DNA of 64,000 bases from assembly GCA_913030805.1 (NCBI GenBank), contig CAJWDL010000003.1, positions 1-64,000 on the forward strand, written 5' to 3'. The notes beneath the pieces were generated by a model. The model did not search any database. It was not told the origin of the DNA and saw only the letters and a program-made list of their open reading frames with translations. Source of the stretch: an uncultured Candidatus Pelagibacter sp. Its GTDB lineage: Bacteria; Pseudomonadota; Alphaproteobacteria; Pelagibacterales; Pelagibacteraceae. The position numbers and the translations under genes are program-made. How positions within the stretch are numbered: position 1 is the first letter of the stretch; the number at the start of each line of letters is the position of its first letter. This document shows positions 54,999 to 62,379 of the stretch, in pieces.

Positions 54999-56285
54999 CT
55001 AAGCAACAACAAAACTTATTAAGCTAGCTATTGCAATTACCCAAATAGCTGGGCTTACGTTTGTTTTTCCTGTGCAAACTTTAATAGCTGCATAAGAAAT
55101 AAACGCTAAAGCTATTCCGTGTGAAATTGAGTACGTAAACGGCATTGCAATCATGGCCAGCACGGCGGGCCCAGATTCAGCAATGTCATCCCATTCTATA
55201 TCTACTATGTTACGAACGAAAAGAGTTGCAATATAAACCAATGCGGCTCCATCTATTTCTTTTGGAAGACTTGTTGCTAAAGGTGAAAAGAACAGACACA
55301 ACAAAAATAATATTCCTATTACAAGTGAAGTCATTCCTGTTCGTCCACCAGCTTTTACGCCAGCTCCCGATTCTACATAAGTAGTAACTGTGCTTGTACC
55401 CATCATAGCACCTGCTACAGTTGATACACTGTCAGAAAGCATAGCTTTATCGATGTCTTCTATTTTTCCATCTCGTCCAATTTTGCCAGCAACATTCGCC
55501 ACGCTTGTTAGCGTTCCCGCAGTATCGAAAAAGTCAATGAAGAACAAAGTAAATACTACTGTTACCATTGACGCACTCAAAGCTGCTCCTAAATCAAAAG
55601 CAAATAGGTGTGTCATTGCCGGTGGAGCAGAGGCAACACCGTTAAATTTAGCCAAACCAAAAATCCAGGCAATGATACTAAAAGCAACAATTCCAATGAT
55701 TATGTTCCCTTTGATTTTCATTTTCTCCATTACGATCATTGATATAAATGCCCCAGCACCTAAAAGAAGTAATGGATTGGATAGATCGCCAAGTGTAACA
55801 AGTGTAACTGGATGATCTGCAGTTAATCCCATAATTTCAAATCCAATTACTCCTAAAAACAAACCTATCCCCGCACCAATTCCAAGTTTTAAACTTTTTG
55901 GAATTGAGTTAATAAGCCATGCTCTTATTGGTGTTACTGAAATAATTACGAAGAGTCCACCGGCAACCAGTACAGCTCCAAGAGCTTCGGCTGGTGTGTA
56001 TTTCATACCGAGACACACGCCGTACGCAATAAAGGCATTTATTCCCATTCCAGGCGCCAAGCCAACCGGCCAGGTCTTAGCATAGAATGCTGCTATGAAA
56101 CATGCAAGCGCTGTAGCTAATGCAGTGGCTGTAAAGACGCCTCCAAAATCAAAACCTCCATCCGCAAGAATTACCGGATTCAAGAACATAATATATGCCA
56201 TCGTCAAGAAGGTCGATACTCCTGCAATGACTTCTGTTTTAAAATCCGTTTTGTGTTTTCTATAATTAAAATATTTATCCATCAT
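54999..56285 (-). CDS. NCS2-family purine permease (AzgA-like)
   Basis: This transporter imports purine bases such as hypoxanthine, guanine, adenine or xanthine by proton symport. The 428-residue protein has 12-14 helices and the AzgA-branch motifs TFLTMAYIMFLNPVILADGG and YAKTWPVGLAPGMGINAFIAYG. The segment FFIDFFDTAGTLTSVANVAG and SGAGVKAGGRTGMTSLV are typical too. It has an AGGAGG ribosome-binding site, one of the strongest in the window, and an unusual hairpin in its leader. It fits as the uptake step for the purine cluster. Confidence 0.93.
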   Translation of the reverse strand: MMDKYFNYRKHKTDFKTEVIAGVSTFLTMAYIMFLNPVILADGGFDFGGVFTATALATALACFIAAFYAKTWPVGLAPGMGINAFIAYGVCLGMKYTPAEALGAVLVAGGLFVIISVTPIRAWLINSIPKSLKLGIGAGIGLFLGVIGFEIMGLTADHPVTLVTLGDLSNPLLLLGAGAFISMIVMEKMKIKGNIIIGIVAFSIIAWIFGLAKFNGVASAPPAMTHLFAFDLGAALSASMVTVVFTLFFIDFFDTAGTLTSVANVAGKIGRDGKIEDIDKAMLSDSVSTVAGAMMGTSTVTTYVESGAGVKAGGRTGMTSLVIGILFLLCLFFSPLATSLPKEIDGAALVYIATLFVRNIVDIEWDDIAESGPAVLAMIAMPFTYSISHGIALAFISYAAIKVCTGKTNVSPAIWVIAIASLISFVVA

Positions 56286-56314
56286 AAATATTTACCTCCT
56301 AAGTCGAGCAAATT

Positions 56315-56352
56315 AATTGATTCCCTTAATAAAATCTTTATTAAAATCAATT
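56315..56352 (-). promoter_or_regulatory. Long leader hairpin with GGG bulge before the purine permease
   Basis: On the minus strand AATTGATT-TTAATAA-AGATT-TTATTAA-GGG-AATCAATT can form a 15-pair hairpin with a five-base loop and a three-G bulge on the 3' side. It ends about 30 bases before the ATG, with the AGGAGG site in between. No T-run follows, so it is not a terminator. I do not recognise a known purine or xanthine riboswitch; a regulatory role is inferred only from structure and place. Confidence 0.45.
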
Positions 56353-56435
56353 TAATTAAGAAAAATTCAACTTAAAAGTTTGTATTATTTGTATTAGCTG
56401 AGAAATTATGTGTTATTCTATGTTAAGTTGAAATT

Positions 56436-56747
56436 ATGAAAAAAATCTTTTTGCTAACCATTGTGTTTAATATTTTATTAGTTTCGTGTCAGCATATCGA
56501 AAAAAAAACTTCAGCTATACTTGAAAAAGAGGAAGCACTAGAGAAATGGATAGGCCAGCCAAAATCAGAATTACTGGAAGTTTATGGTCTTCCAACTGAA
56601 GTTAGAAAAGATGATCAAGGAATTGAATATTTAATATATACCTCAAAAAAGTTTGGAATTATTAAGTGTCAACGTGAATTTGCAATAGGATTAAATGGCA
56701 TGATCGATGGTTTTTCTTCAAGGGGCTGTATTGACAAACCATTGTAG
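56436..56747 (+). CDS. Small lipoprotein, SmpA/OmlA-like
   Basis: The 103-residue protein has a lipoprotein signal (LLVSCQH, cysteine at about residue 17). A short domain follows, with WIGQPKSELLEVYGLPTEVR, EYLIYTSKKFGI and two further cysteines in IIKCQRE and SSRGCIDKPL. The layout (GxxxxxLxxxYGxP) resembles SmpA/OmlA (BamE)-like envelope lipoproteins, but it is short and the match is tentative. It stands alone in a rightward unit with the YqgE gene. Confidence 0.75.
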   Translation: MKKIFLLTIVFNILLVSCQHIEKKTSAILEKEEALEKWIGQPKSELLEVYGLPTEVRKDDQGIEYLIYTSKKFGIIKCQREFAIGLNGMIDGFSSRGCIDKPL

Positions 56748-56776
56748 GAATAAAAATATAATTATTTAAAACATAG

Positions 56777-57430
56777 ATGGTTCACAGAAATTGCAGAGCG
56801 TTATTATTTTATTTCATCACATTATTAATAGTTACGTTCTGTTCCATCCTTCCCACTTTGGCAGAAGCTCCAAAAAATTATTTAAAGGGCAAATTTTATA
56901 GTAGCGTTGAAGATCATTTTTTAGTCGCAACAGAAAAAATGACAGACGATAGATTTAAAAAGACAGTAATCGTTATGTTGGATAATGACGAAGAGGGTGC
57001 CTGGGGACTTGTGATCAATAAGCCAATAGGCAAAGTACCTCTGCGATTTTTGGTAAATACACTACAAGATCAAAAAAATGAAAAAAAGGAATTATACAGT
57101 ATGGAGATTCCAATATTTTGGGGTGGGCCGGTTGATGAAAAACAAATATATATTTTACATTCAAAAGAATATAAAAATGACACTACTAAAAGTTACAAAG
57201 GTATATCAATAACTAGAGATTATAAAATTTTGTTTGATATAGCTGAAAACAAAGGTCCCCGAAGATATTTAATTATTCTAGGGTATTCAGGATGGGCGGA
57301 TGGTCAACTTGAGGGAGAGATGGAAATAGACCACTGGATTTTATCAGAACTTGAACCTCAAATAGTTTTTGAAGAGAAATCAAAAAACAAATGGCCAAAA
57401 GCATATGAGAATAGCTTTATTCGTTTGTGA
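56777..57430 (+). CDS. YqgE/AlgH-family protein with an N-terminal signal-like segment
   Basis: YqgE/AlgH proteins are conserved but of unknown function and are normally cytoplasmic with no signal. The 217-residue protein shows the family core HFLVATEKMTDDRFKKTVIV, GAWGLVINKPIGKVPLRFL, WGGPVDEKQIYILHS and GYSGWADGQLEGEMEIDHW. It is preceded by about 35 extra residues: a basic start (MVHRNCRA), a hydrophobic core (LLFYFITLLIVTFCSILPTL) and an A-E-A junction. This looks like an export signal or membrane anchor. If the true start were later, no Met precedes the family core closely. Confidence 0.88.
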   Translation: MVHRNCRALLFYFITLLIVTFCSILPTLAEAPKNYLKGKFYSSVEDHFLVATEKMTDDRFKKTVIVMLDNDEEGAWGLVINKPIGKVPLRFLVNTLQDQKNEKKELYSMEIPIFWGGPVDEKQIYILHSKEYKNDTTKSYKGISITRDYKILFDIAENKGPRRYLIILGYSGWADGQLEGEMEIDHWILSELEPQIVFEEKSKNKWPKAYENSFIRL

Positions 57431-57441
57431 GAATTTTAAAA

Positions 57442-57513
57442 TGATCCCGGCAGGAATCGAACCTGCATCTGATCCTTAGGAGGGATCCGTTATATCCATT
57501 TAACTACGGGACC
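57442..57513 (-). tRNA. tRNA-Arg, anticodon CCU
   Basis: On the minus strand the 72-base sequence folds as a cloverleaf. The acceptor is GGTCCCG with CGGGATC (one G.U pair), the D stem is GTTA with TAAC, and the anticodon stem GATCC with GGATC holds loop CTCCTAA. The T arm is GCAGG-TTCGATT-CCTGC, with discriminator A. Anticodon CCU reads AGG (Arg), a codon favoured in AT-rich genomes. CCA is not encoded; the next bases are TTT. Confidence 0.95.
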
Positions 57514-57548
57514 ATAATAAAATTTAGCATTTTTAATCTAAAATTTAA

Positions 57549-58184
57549 ATGAAATTTAAAAAAGTATTATCAATCAAGGACATTAAAAAATTAGAAATTC
57601 AGGAATTTAAAAGAAGAGGCAATTCTTTTTCACTGATGAAAAGTGCAGGGACAGCTGCGGCCAAAATCATATTAAAGTTAATAAAAAAACAACCAATAAT
57701 TGTTGTTTGTGGTCCAGGAAACAATGGTGGTGATGGGTTTATCTTGGCAGAACACTTAAGAAAAAAGGGTTACAAAGTCGATGTATTCTGTTTACAAAAA
57801 AAATATTATAAAGGTGATGCGCTAAAGGCACTAAATCAATTACAAATCAAAAGCAAAAATATTTTAGATCTTAAAATAAAAAAAAAATCAGTCATAATTG
57901 ATTGTTTATTTGGAACTGGAATCAGTAGAAATGTTTCTGGTTTTTTAAGAAAAGTGATATTGAAGATTAACAAATCAAAACAAAAAACTATTTCAATTGA
58001 TATACCCTCAGGCATACATGGAGATACAGGAAAAGTTTATGGTTACGCAATTAGGGCCAACGTAACATTGGCACTTCATTCAAAAAAAACCGGTCACACT
58101 CTATATCCTGGTAGAAATTATTGTGGAAAAATTATTGTTGCAGACATAGGAATGTCTAAAAAATTTAACAATTATATTGAATAA
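57549..58184 (+). CDS. nnrE: NAD(P)H-hydrate epimerase
   Basis: NnrE repairs damaged NAD(P)H by epimerising its R-hydrate. The 211-residue protein has the YjeF N-terminal fold only: IIVVCGPGNNGGDGFILAEH, CLFGTGISRNVSGF and TISIDIPSGIHGDTGKVYG. The NnrD dehydratase domain fused in E. coli is absent. It follows the tRNA-Arg and converges on hsp20 with a hairpin between them. Confidence 0.92.
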   Translation: MKFKKVLSIKDIKKLEIQEFKRRGNSFSLMKSAGTAAAKIILKLIKKQPIIVVCGPGNNGGDGFILAEHLRKKGYKVDVFCLQKKYYKGDALKALNQLQIKSKNILDLKIKKKSVIIDCLFGTGISRNVSGFLRKVILKINKSKQKTISIDIPSGIHGDTGKVYGYAIRANVTLALHSKKTGHTLYPGRNYCGKIIVADIGMSKKFNNYIE

Positions 58185-58195
58185 TAAATTTTGGA

Positions 58196-58224
58196 TACTT
58201 GCGGAGATTGTATCTCCACAAGTA
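58196..58224. terminator. 29-base inverted repeat between nnrE and hsp20
   Basis: TACTTG-C-GGAGAT-TGT-ATCTCC-A-CAAGTA gives two 13-base arms with one mismatch and a three-base loop. It lies in the 52-base gap between convergent genes. It has no T-run, so it may end both transcripts by another route or protect their 3' ends. Confidence 0.55.
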
Positions 58225-58236
58225 AGGCTTTAGAAA

Positions 58237-58683
58237 TTACTTAATTGGTATAAGTTTTCTTTTCTTCTGTTCTGGAACGATTTTTTCACAGTTAATCGTC
58301 AATAGACCATCCTTGATTTCAGCGCCTTCCACTTTTATATCGTCTGCAATTGTGAAAGATCTTGAAAATGATCTTTGAGAAATACCTCTGTGAATAATCT
58401 CTCCATCCGTATCTTTTTCAACAGCTTTATCTACTTTTTTTGTCTTAACTGTTAAAAGATTATCTTCATACTCAACCTCAACATCATCCTTGTTAAAACC
58501 AGCAACCGCTACTTCAATAGCGTATTTGTCTTTACCAGCTTTTCTGATGTTATATGGCGGGTAGTTAGACTGTGTCGACAAACCACCATCATCTAGTAAC
58601 GACTCAAATTGATCAAACATATTGTCAAAACCAATTGAGAATGGTCTAAGCGAGTTAAAGATTGATAGATCCTTACCTGTCAT
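58237..58683 (-). CDS. ibpA: Small heat shock protein (Hsp20/IbpA family)
   Basis: This is an alpha-crystallin-type holdase that prevents protein clumping. The 148-residue protein begins with a phenylalanine-containing IbpA-like N-terminus (RPFSIGFDNMFDQFESLLDD). The alpha-crystallin domain spans about 40-130 (YAIEVAVAGFNKDDVEVEYE, GISQRSFSRSFTIADDIKVE). The end lacks a clear I-x-I motif except IPIK. It has a strong AGGAGG ribosome-binding site that can be covered by a ROSE-type hairpin. Confidence 0.95.
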   Translation of the reverse strand: MTGKDLSIFNSLRPFSIGFDNMFDQFESLLDDGGLSTQSNYPPYNIRKAGKDKYAIEVAVAGFNKDDVEVEYEDNLLTVKTKKVDKAVEKDTDGEIIHRGISQRSFSRSFTIADDIKVEGAEIKDGLLTINCEKIVPEQKKRKLIPIK

Positions 58684-58691
58684 AATAATAT

Positions 58692-58709
58692 CCTCCTTTC
58701 ATAGCAAGG
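58692..58709 (-). promoter_or_regulatory. ROSE-type RNA thermometer hairpin covering the hsp20 ribosome-binding site
   Basis: The minus strand reads CCTTGCT-ATGA-AAGGAGG just before ATATTATTATG. The UUGCU stretch lies opposite AGGAGG, leaving the G.G mismatch that marks the ROSE anti-Shine-Dalgarno motif (UYGCU) of alphaproteobacterial hsp20 genes. Melting at higher temperature would free the AGGAGG. A second palindrome, CTACAT-AAATTA-ATGTAG (58756-58739), and a possible stem in GTCGCCTAATGGGGCTTAC lie upstream. Confidence 0.6.
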
Positions 58710-58750
58710 TTATTTTTTTGTAAGCCCCATTAGGCGACCTACATTAATTT

Positions 58751-58778
58751 ATGTAGAAACTATTTTTTTAATTTCAAG
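58751..58778 (-). promoter_or_regulatory. Possible RpoH (sigma32)-type promoter for hsp20
   Basis: On the minus strand CTTG (58778-58775) is followed after 18 bases by CTACATA (58756-58750), resembling the alphaproteobacterial RpoH pattern CTTG-N17/18-CYTATNT. The -10 match is imperfect. If used, transcription would start near 58744, so the CTACAT palindrome would be mostly untranscribed. Confidence 0.35.
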
Positions 58779-58784
58779 ACTTAA

Positions 58785-60872
58785 TTAATTTTTTATTCCA
58801 GCTGTTTTTAGAATAAAACTAAATTCTTCGGCAAGTTCTTTAATAGAATTATCCCTGCCACTAGGACCACCATGAGATGCAGCTTTCATTTTGCATTTAA
58901 GTAATTGTAAATTTTTGTCACTTTTTAGTTCTCGTAGCTTAGCTACATATTTGATTGGCTCAGAATACAAAACACGACTATCAAACAAGGATGTTGTAAC
59001 AAGCATAGGAGGATAAGAAGCTCTTCTTAGATTATTGTATGGCGAATAAGATAAAATGGATTCAAAATATTTTTTACTTTTAATTGGATTGCCCCATAAT
59101 TCCCACTCAGATGGGGTGAGTGGTAATTTTTCATTTAACATTGTAGTTAGAGGATCGCAGAATGGAACTAAAAGCAGCATTGAAAAAAATAATTCAGGAG
59201 CCATATTTGCAACTGCTGTACCCGTCAAACCACCCGCTGAGCCACCTAAAAAACAAATTCCACCTTTATAAGTATATTTTTGTTCAATTAAATGATTGGC
59301 AACAGCAATATAATCCAAAAAACTATTTTTCTTACGTTCAAAAAGAGCTTCTTTGTGCCAGTGTTCACCCATCTCACCACCTCCACGAACATGTGCGATT
59401 GCAAATGTTATACCGCGATCAACTAAACAAAATCGTGAAGAACCAAAAGAAACCCCAACCGAATGTTTGTATGCCCCATATGCATAGAGAACCATTTTAG
59501 ATTTACCGTCTAGCAAGATATCTTTTTTCCTAACTAAGGTAATTGGTATCATTCTACCATCATGGGATTTTGCCTTTAATCTTTCTACTACGTATTTGTC
59601 GGGATCATGACCCGAAGGTATTTCAACCATTTTAACAAGTTTTTTTTCTTTAGTTAGAACATCATATTCATATATTTTTCCTTGAGTTGCCATACTCTCC
59701 CAAGCAACTATAATTCTTGTAGTGTTCGTATCTTTTTGCATTAACGAAGCTCCCGGTGAGCCAACTTGTTCATTTGATATCTTAATTTCTTCTTCTTTAT
59801 TTGTTTTTAAATCCCTAATGTAGAGTTTTGGAATAGCATTCGAACTTTCTCCCCTAATCATGTGGTTATCTAGAAAATCAAAACTGCCAATAATGGTTCC
59901 TTTTTTTGCTGGAATATACTCTTCAAATTCATTCAGATTATCTTTTTTACATCGCAAAATTTTATGATCTTCGGCATTCTTATTGGTATGCAAATAAAAG
60001 TATCCGTCTTTCCAGCTATCAATAGAGTAGCGAACATCTTTTTCCCGTGCCAAAAATAGTTTTGGTTTTATTTCTTTTTCATCTACGGGAAAAAAATAAT
60101 TTTCAGTGGTGATATGATCAGAGGTTGAAATTACAAAAAATTTTTCGTCCGAAGTAATTCCTATTCCACAGGTAAAAGTTTCTTCTTTTTCTTCATATAT
60201 TAGTTCATCATTTTCAACTGGGGTATTTAAAATATGTTTATATATTTTTCTTGCACGATGAAATTTGTCTAACTTTGAATAAAAAAAGTTCTTGCCGTTC
60301 AAAGACCATGTAACACTACCACTTGTATTTTCAATCTTTTCATCAAAAATTTTATTTGTAGCTATATCGCGAATGTAAATCGTGTAATATTCGCTGCCAA
60401 CCAAATCTAATGAGTAACTGAGCAATTTATCATTGTAGGAAACATCAACAGTTCCAAGACCAAAATATTCAGATCCGTGTTTCTTTTTTTCTATATCGCC
60501 ATCAAAAATAACTTCCTCAGACTTAGAACCATCGATCAGTTGTCTTAATTTTTTTCCATAATTTCCTTCAGCTGTTGTTTTTGTCCAATAAAAATATCTC
60601 TTATCTTTAAATTTCAATGAGGTGTCATCCAATTTAATCTTGGATTTAATTTCATCAAAAAGTTTTTTCTGTAAATTTTTACTATCAGCAAAATATTGTT
60701 CGGTTATATTGTTATTTTCTTCTATATATTTTTTTACTTCCGGCAATAATTTGCTAGAATCTTTTAAAACTTCCAAAATATCTAGCTGATCTACCCAAGA
60801 GTAATTATCATCTATTGTTATACCGTGGTAATTTTTACTAGCCCTTTGCTTTCGTAATTGTGGTAATTTCAT
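58785..60872 (-). CDS. ptrB: Oligopeptidase B (prolyl oligopeptidase family, S9A)
   Basis: Oligopeptidase B cuts small peptides after Arg or Lys in the cytoplasm. The 695-residue protein has an N-terminal seven-blade propeller domain and a C-terminal alpha/beta hydrolase. The nucleophile is in FLGGSAGGLTGTAVANMAPE and the histidine in KAASHGGPSGRDNS. YAYGAYKHSVGVSFGSSRFC and HVRGGGEMGEHWHKEAL are typical. No signal peptide is seen. It is divergent from the J-protein gene by 13 bases. Confidence 0.93.
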   Translation of the reverse strand: MKLPQLRKQRASKNYHGITIDDNYSWVDQLDILEVLKDSSKLLPEVKKYIEENNNITEQYFADSKNLQKKLFDEIKSKIKLDDTSLKFKDKRYFYWTKTTAEGNYGKKLRQLIDGSKSEEVIFDGDIEKKKHGSEYFGLGTVDVSYNDKLLSYSLDLVGSEYYTIYIRDIATNKIFDEKIENTSGSVTWSLNGKNFFYSKLDKFHRARKIYKHILNTPVENDELIYEEKEETFTCGIGITSDEKFFVISTSDHITTENYFFPVDEKEIKPKLFLAREKDVRYSIDSWKDGYFYLHTNKNAEDHKILRCKKDNLNEFEEYIPAKKGTIIGSFDFLDNHMIRGESSNAIPKLYIRDLKTNKEEEIKISNEQVGSPGASLMQKDTNTTRIIVAWESMATQGKIYEYDVLTKEKKLVKMVEIPSGHDPDKYVVERLKAKSHDGRMIPITLVRKKDILLDGKSKMVLYAYGAYKHSVGVSFGSSRFCLVDRGITFAIAHVRGGGEMGEHWHKEALFERKKNSFLDYIAVANHLIEQKYTYKGGICFLGGSAGGLTGTAVANMAPELFFSMLLLVPFCDPLTTMLNEKLPLTPSEWELWGNPIKSKKYFESILSYSPYNNLRRASYPPMLVTTSLFDSRVLYSEPIKYVAKLRELKSDKNLQLLKCKMKAASHGGPSGRDNSIKELAEEFSFILKTAGIKN

Positions 60873-60885
60873 AAAGAATTTTTAT

Positions 60886-61398
60886 ATGAATATTTTTATT
60901 ACTGGAATAATAATTTTTGTAGTAGTTTATTTAATTCTTAATTGGTTTGCAAAGACTAGTGGTCGAAAAGTGACTAGGGGTGCCAGACACTTAATATTAA
61001 TCATATCTCTTATTCTAGCTGTCATAATGCTAATAGGAGGTCGATTATTGATTTCGCTACCGTTGTTTTTTTTGGCAATGAGTGCTTTGAAAATCAAGGG
61101 TCTTACCGCATTCCAAATATGGAATCTTTGGCGCTTCTTGAATTATCTTAGAAGCACTGGAAGATTTTCTTACTTTGGTCAAACCAATCAGACAAGACCA
61201 TCAAGCAACCTATCCTTAGATGAGGCATACAAAATTTTAGGTATAAAAAAAGGGTGTTCAAAAAATGAAGTTATTAAAGCATGTAATAATTTACAAAAAA
61301 AACTGCATCCAGATGCGAATCCCAATTCTAACACTGAGCATTTAAGTAAAATAATAAACGAAGCTAAGGAAAGCGTACTGAAAAGTGACTTTAGTTAA
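60886..61398 (+). CDS. Membrane-anchored J-domain protein (TIM14/DjlA-like)
   Basis: J-proteins stimulate DnaK ATPase. The 170-residue protein has two hydrophobic segments (about 3-20 and 33-60) and a C-terminal J-domain (about 108-168) with the intact HPD motif in QKKLHPDANPNS. The short J-domain at the C-terminus after membrane segments resembles mitochondrial TIM14/Pam18 and its alphaproteobacterial relatives. Its stop overlaps the convergent GT9 gene stop by four bases. Confidence 0.85.
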   Translation: MNIFITGIIIFVVVYLILNWFAKTSGRKVTRGARHLILIISLILAVIMLIGGRLLISLPLFFLAMSALKIKGLTAFQIWNLWRFLNYLRSTGRFSYFGQTNQTRPSSNLSLDEAYKILGIKKGCSKNEVIKACNNLQKKLHPDANPNSNTEHLSKIINEAKESVLKSDFS

Positions 61399-62333
61399 TT
61401 CATAAGTTCCAAGGTTTTTTTTAAAACTTTATCTACAGTTATTGTTCCTAGTGTATCATGAGTTGTTGTTTCTATTGTTTCACCTTCTGGAACTACGATC
61501 GAAATATTTTTATTGTATAGCCCGTAAGCGGCAGGCGGACTATCGATAAATAACATTAGAGATTTTAATCCAAGCCCTGCCGAGATGTGACCAAATCCTG
61601 TATCATTACTAATGCAATATTTGCAAGCAGCAATAATAGGTATTGTTTCAGCAATGTCCATTCCAGCAAAGGATATACAATTTTTTCCAATAGATGAATT
61701 CATTACGTTTTTTATTAAACCTTCATCATCAGGCCCTCCTGCAAGAAAAAATTTACATTTAAATTTTGAATTAATATTTTCAAACAATTTAATATAGCCA
61801 TTGATATCCCAACGTTTGGTTGGTCCGGAGGCTGAAATTCCACAAACTATATTTTTTGTTTCATCTGCAATATTGTATTTTTTTTTTGCAGCTTCCATAT
61901 CTTTTTTATCGAAATAAATCCTAGATTGAGAATCAACTTTTGTGTTTAAAGTTTTTTCTGTAAATTCTCTTGCAGTTTCAAAGAAATTTTTACCTTTTTT
62001 TGAAAAAAACTTATAATGAAAATTGTTTTTGATACCCGATAATTTTGAAATTAAATAAAGCCTTATCGAATCGCCAAAAATATAAGTTTGATCAAATTGT
62101 TTTGGTTTGATTTTTTTTATAATATTAAAAAAACTTTTTATCTCTTCTTTATCCAAGACAATAACTTCTTCAACATGCGGATCATTTTTTAATATGGCAT
62201 TAGCATGAGTGTTTTTTTGCGCCAAAACTGTGACTGGTTTATTAATTTTCTTACTAATTGCATGTATATTTCCAATAAGAATAACTAAATCTCCAATACC
62301 CATGGATTTTATAATTACTAAAGCTTTACTCAT
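61395..62333 (-). CDS. Glycosyltransferase family 9 (heptosyltransferase-like)
   Basis: GT9 enzymes add heptose or related sugars to lipopolysaccharide core. The 312-residue protein starts ALVIIKSMGIGDLVILIGNI, the usual acceptor-side motif. The donor side shows GISASGPTKRWDINGYIKLF, FLAGGPDDEG and CISNDTGFGHISAGLGLKSL. The sugar cannot be defined. It is a single gene with no LPS cluster around it, so it may work with distant genes. Confidence 0.88.
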   Translation of the reverse strand: MSKALVIIKSMGIGDLVILIGNIHAISKKINKPVTVLAQKNTHANAILKNDPHVEEVIVLDKEEIKSFFNIIKKIKPKQFDQTYIFGDSIRLYLISKLSGIKNNFHYKFFSKKGKNFFETAREFTEKTLNTKVDSQSRIYFDKKDMEAAKKKYNIADETKNIVCGISASGPTKRWDINGYIKLFENINSKFKCKFFLAGGPDDEGLIKNVMNSSIGKNCISFAGMDIAETIPIIAACKYCISNDTGFGHISAGLGLKSLMLFIDSPPAAYGLYNKNISIVVPEGETIETTTHDTLGTITVDKVLKKTLELMN

Positions 62334-62379
62334 TTTTTTATTTTAATATAATTTCTTAGCAAATAAATTGGTTAAAAAC

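Noticed and set aside
56777-56880. Start-codon error as explanation for the YqgE signal segment
   Set aside because: No ATG, GTG or TTG with a ribosome-binding site was noticed close before the family core, and the hydrophobic run looks like a genuine signal. The observation was kept as a finding, with this caveat.
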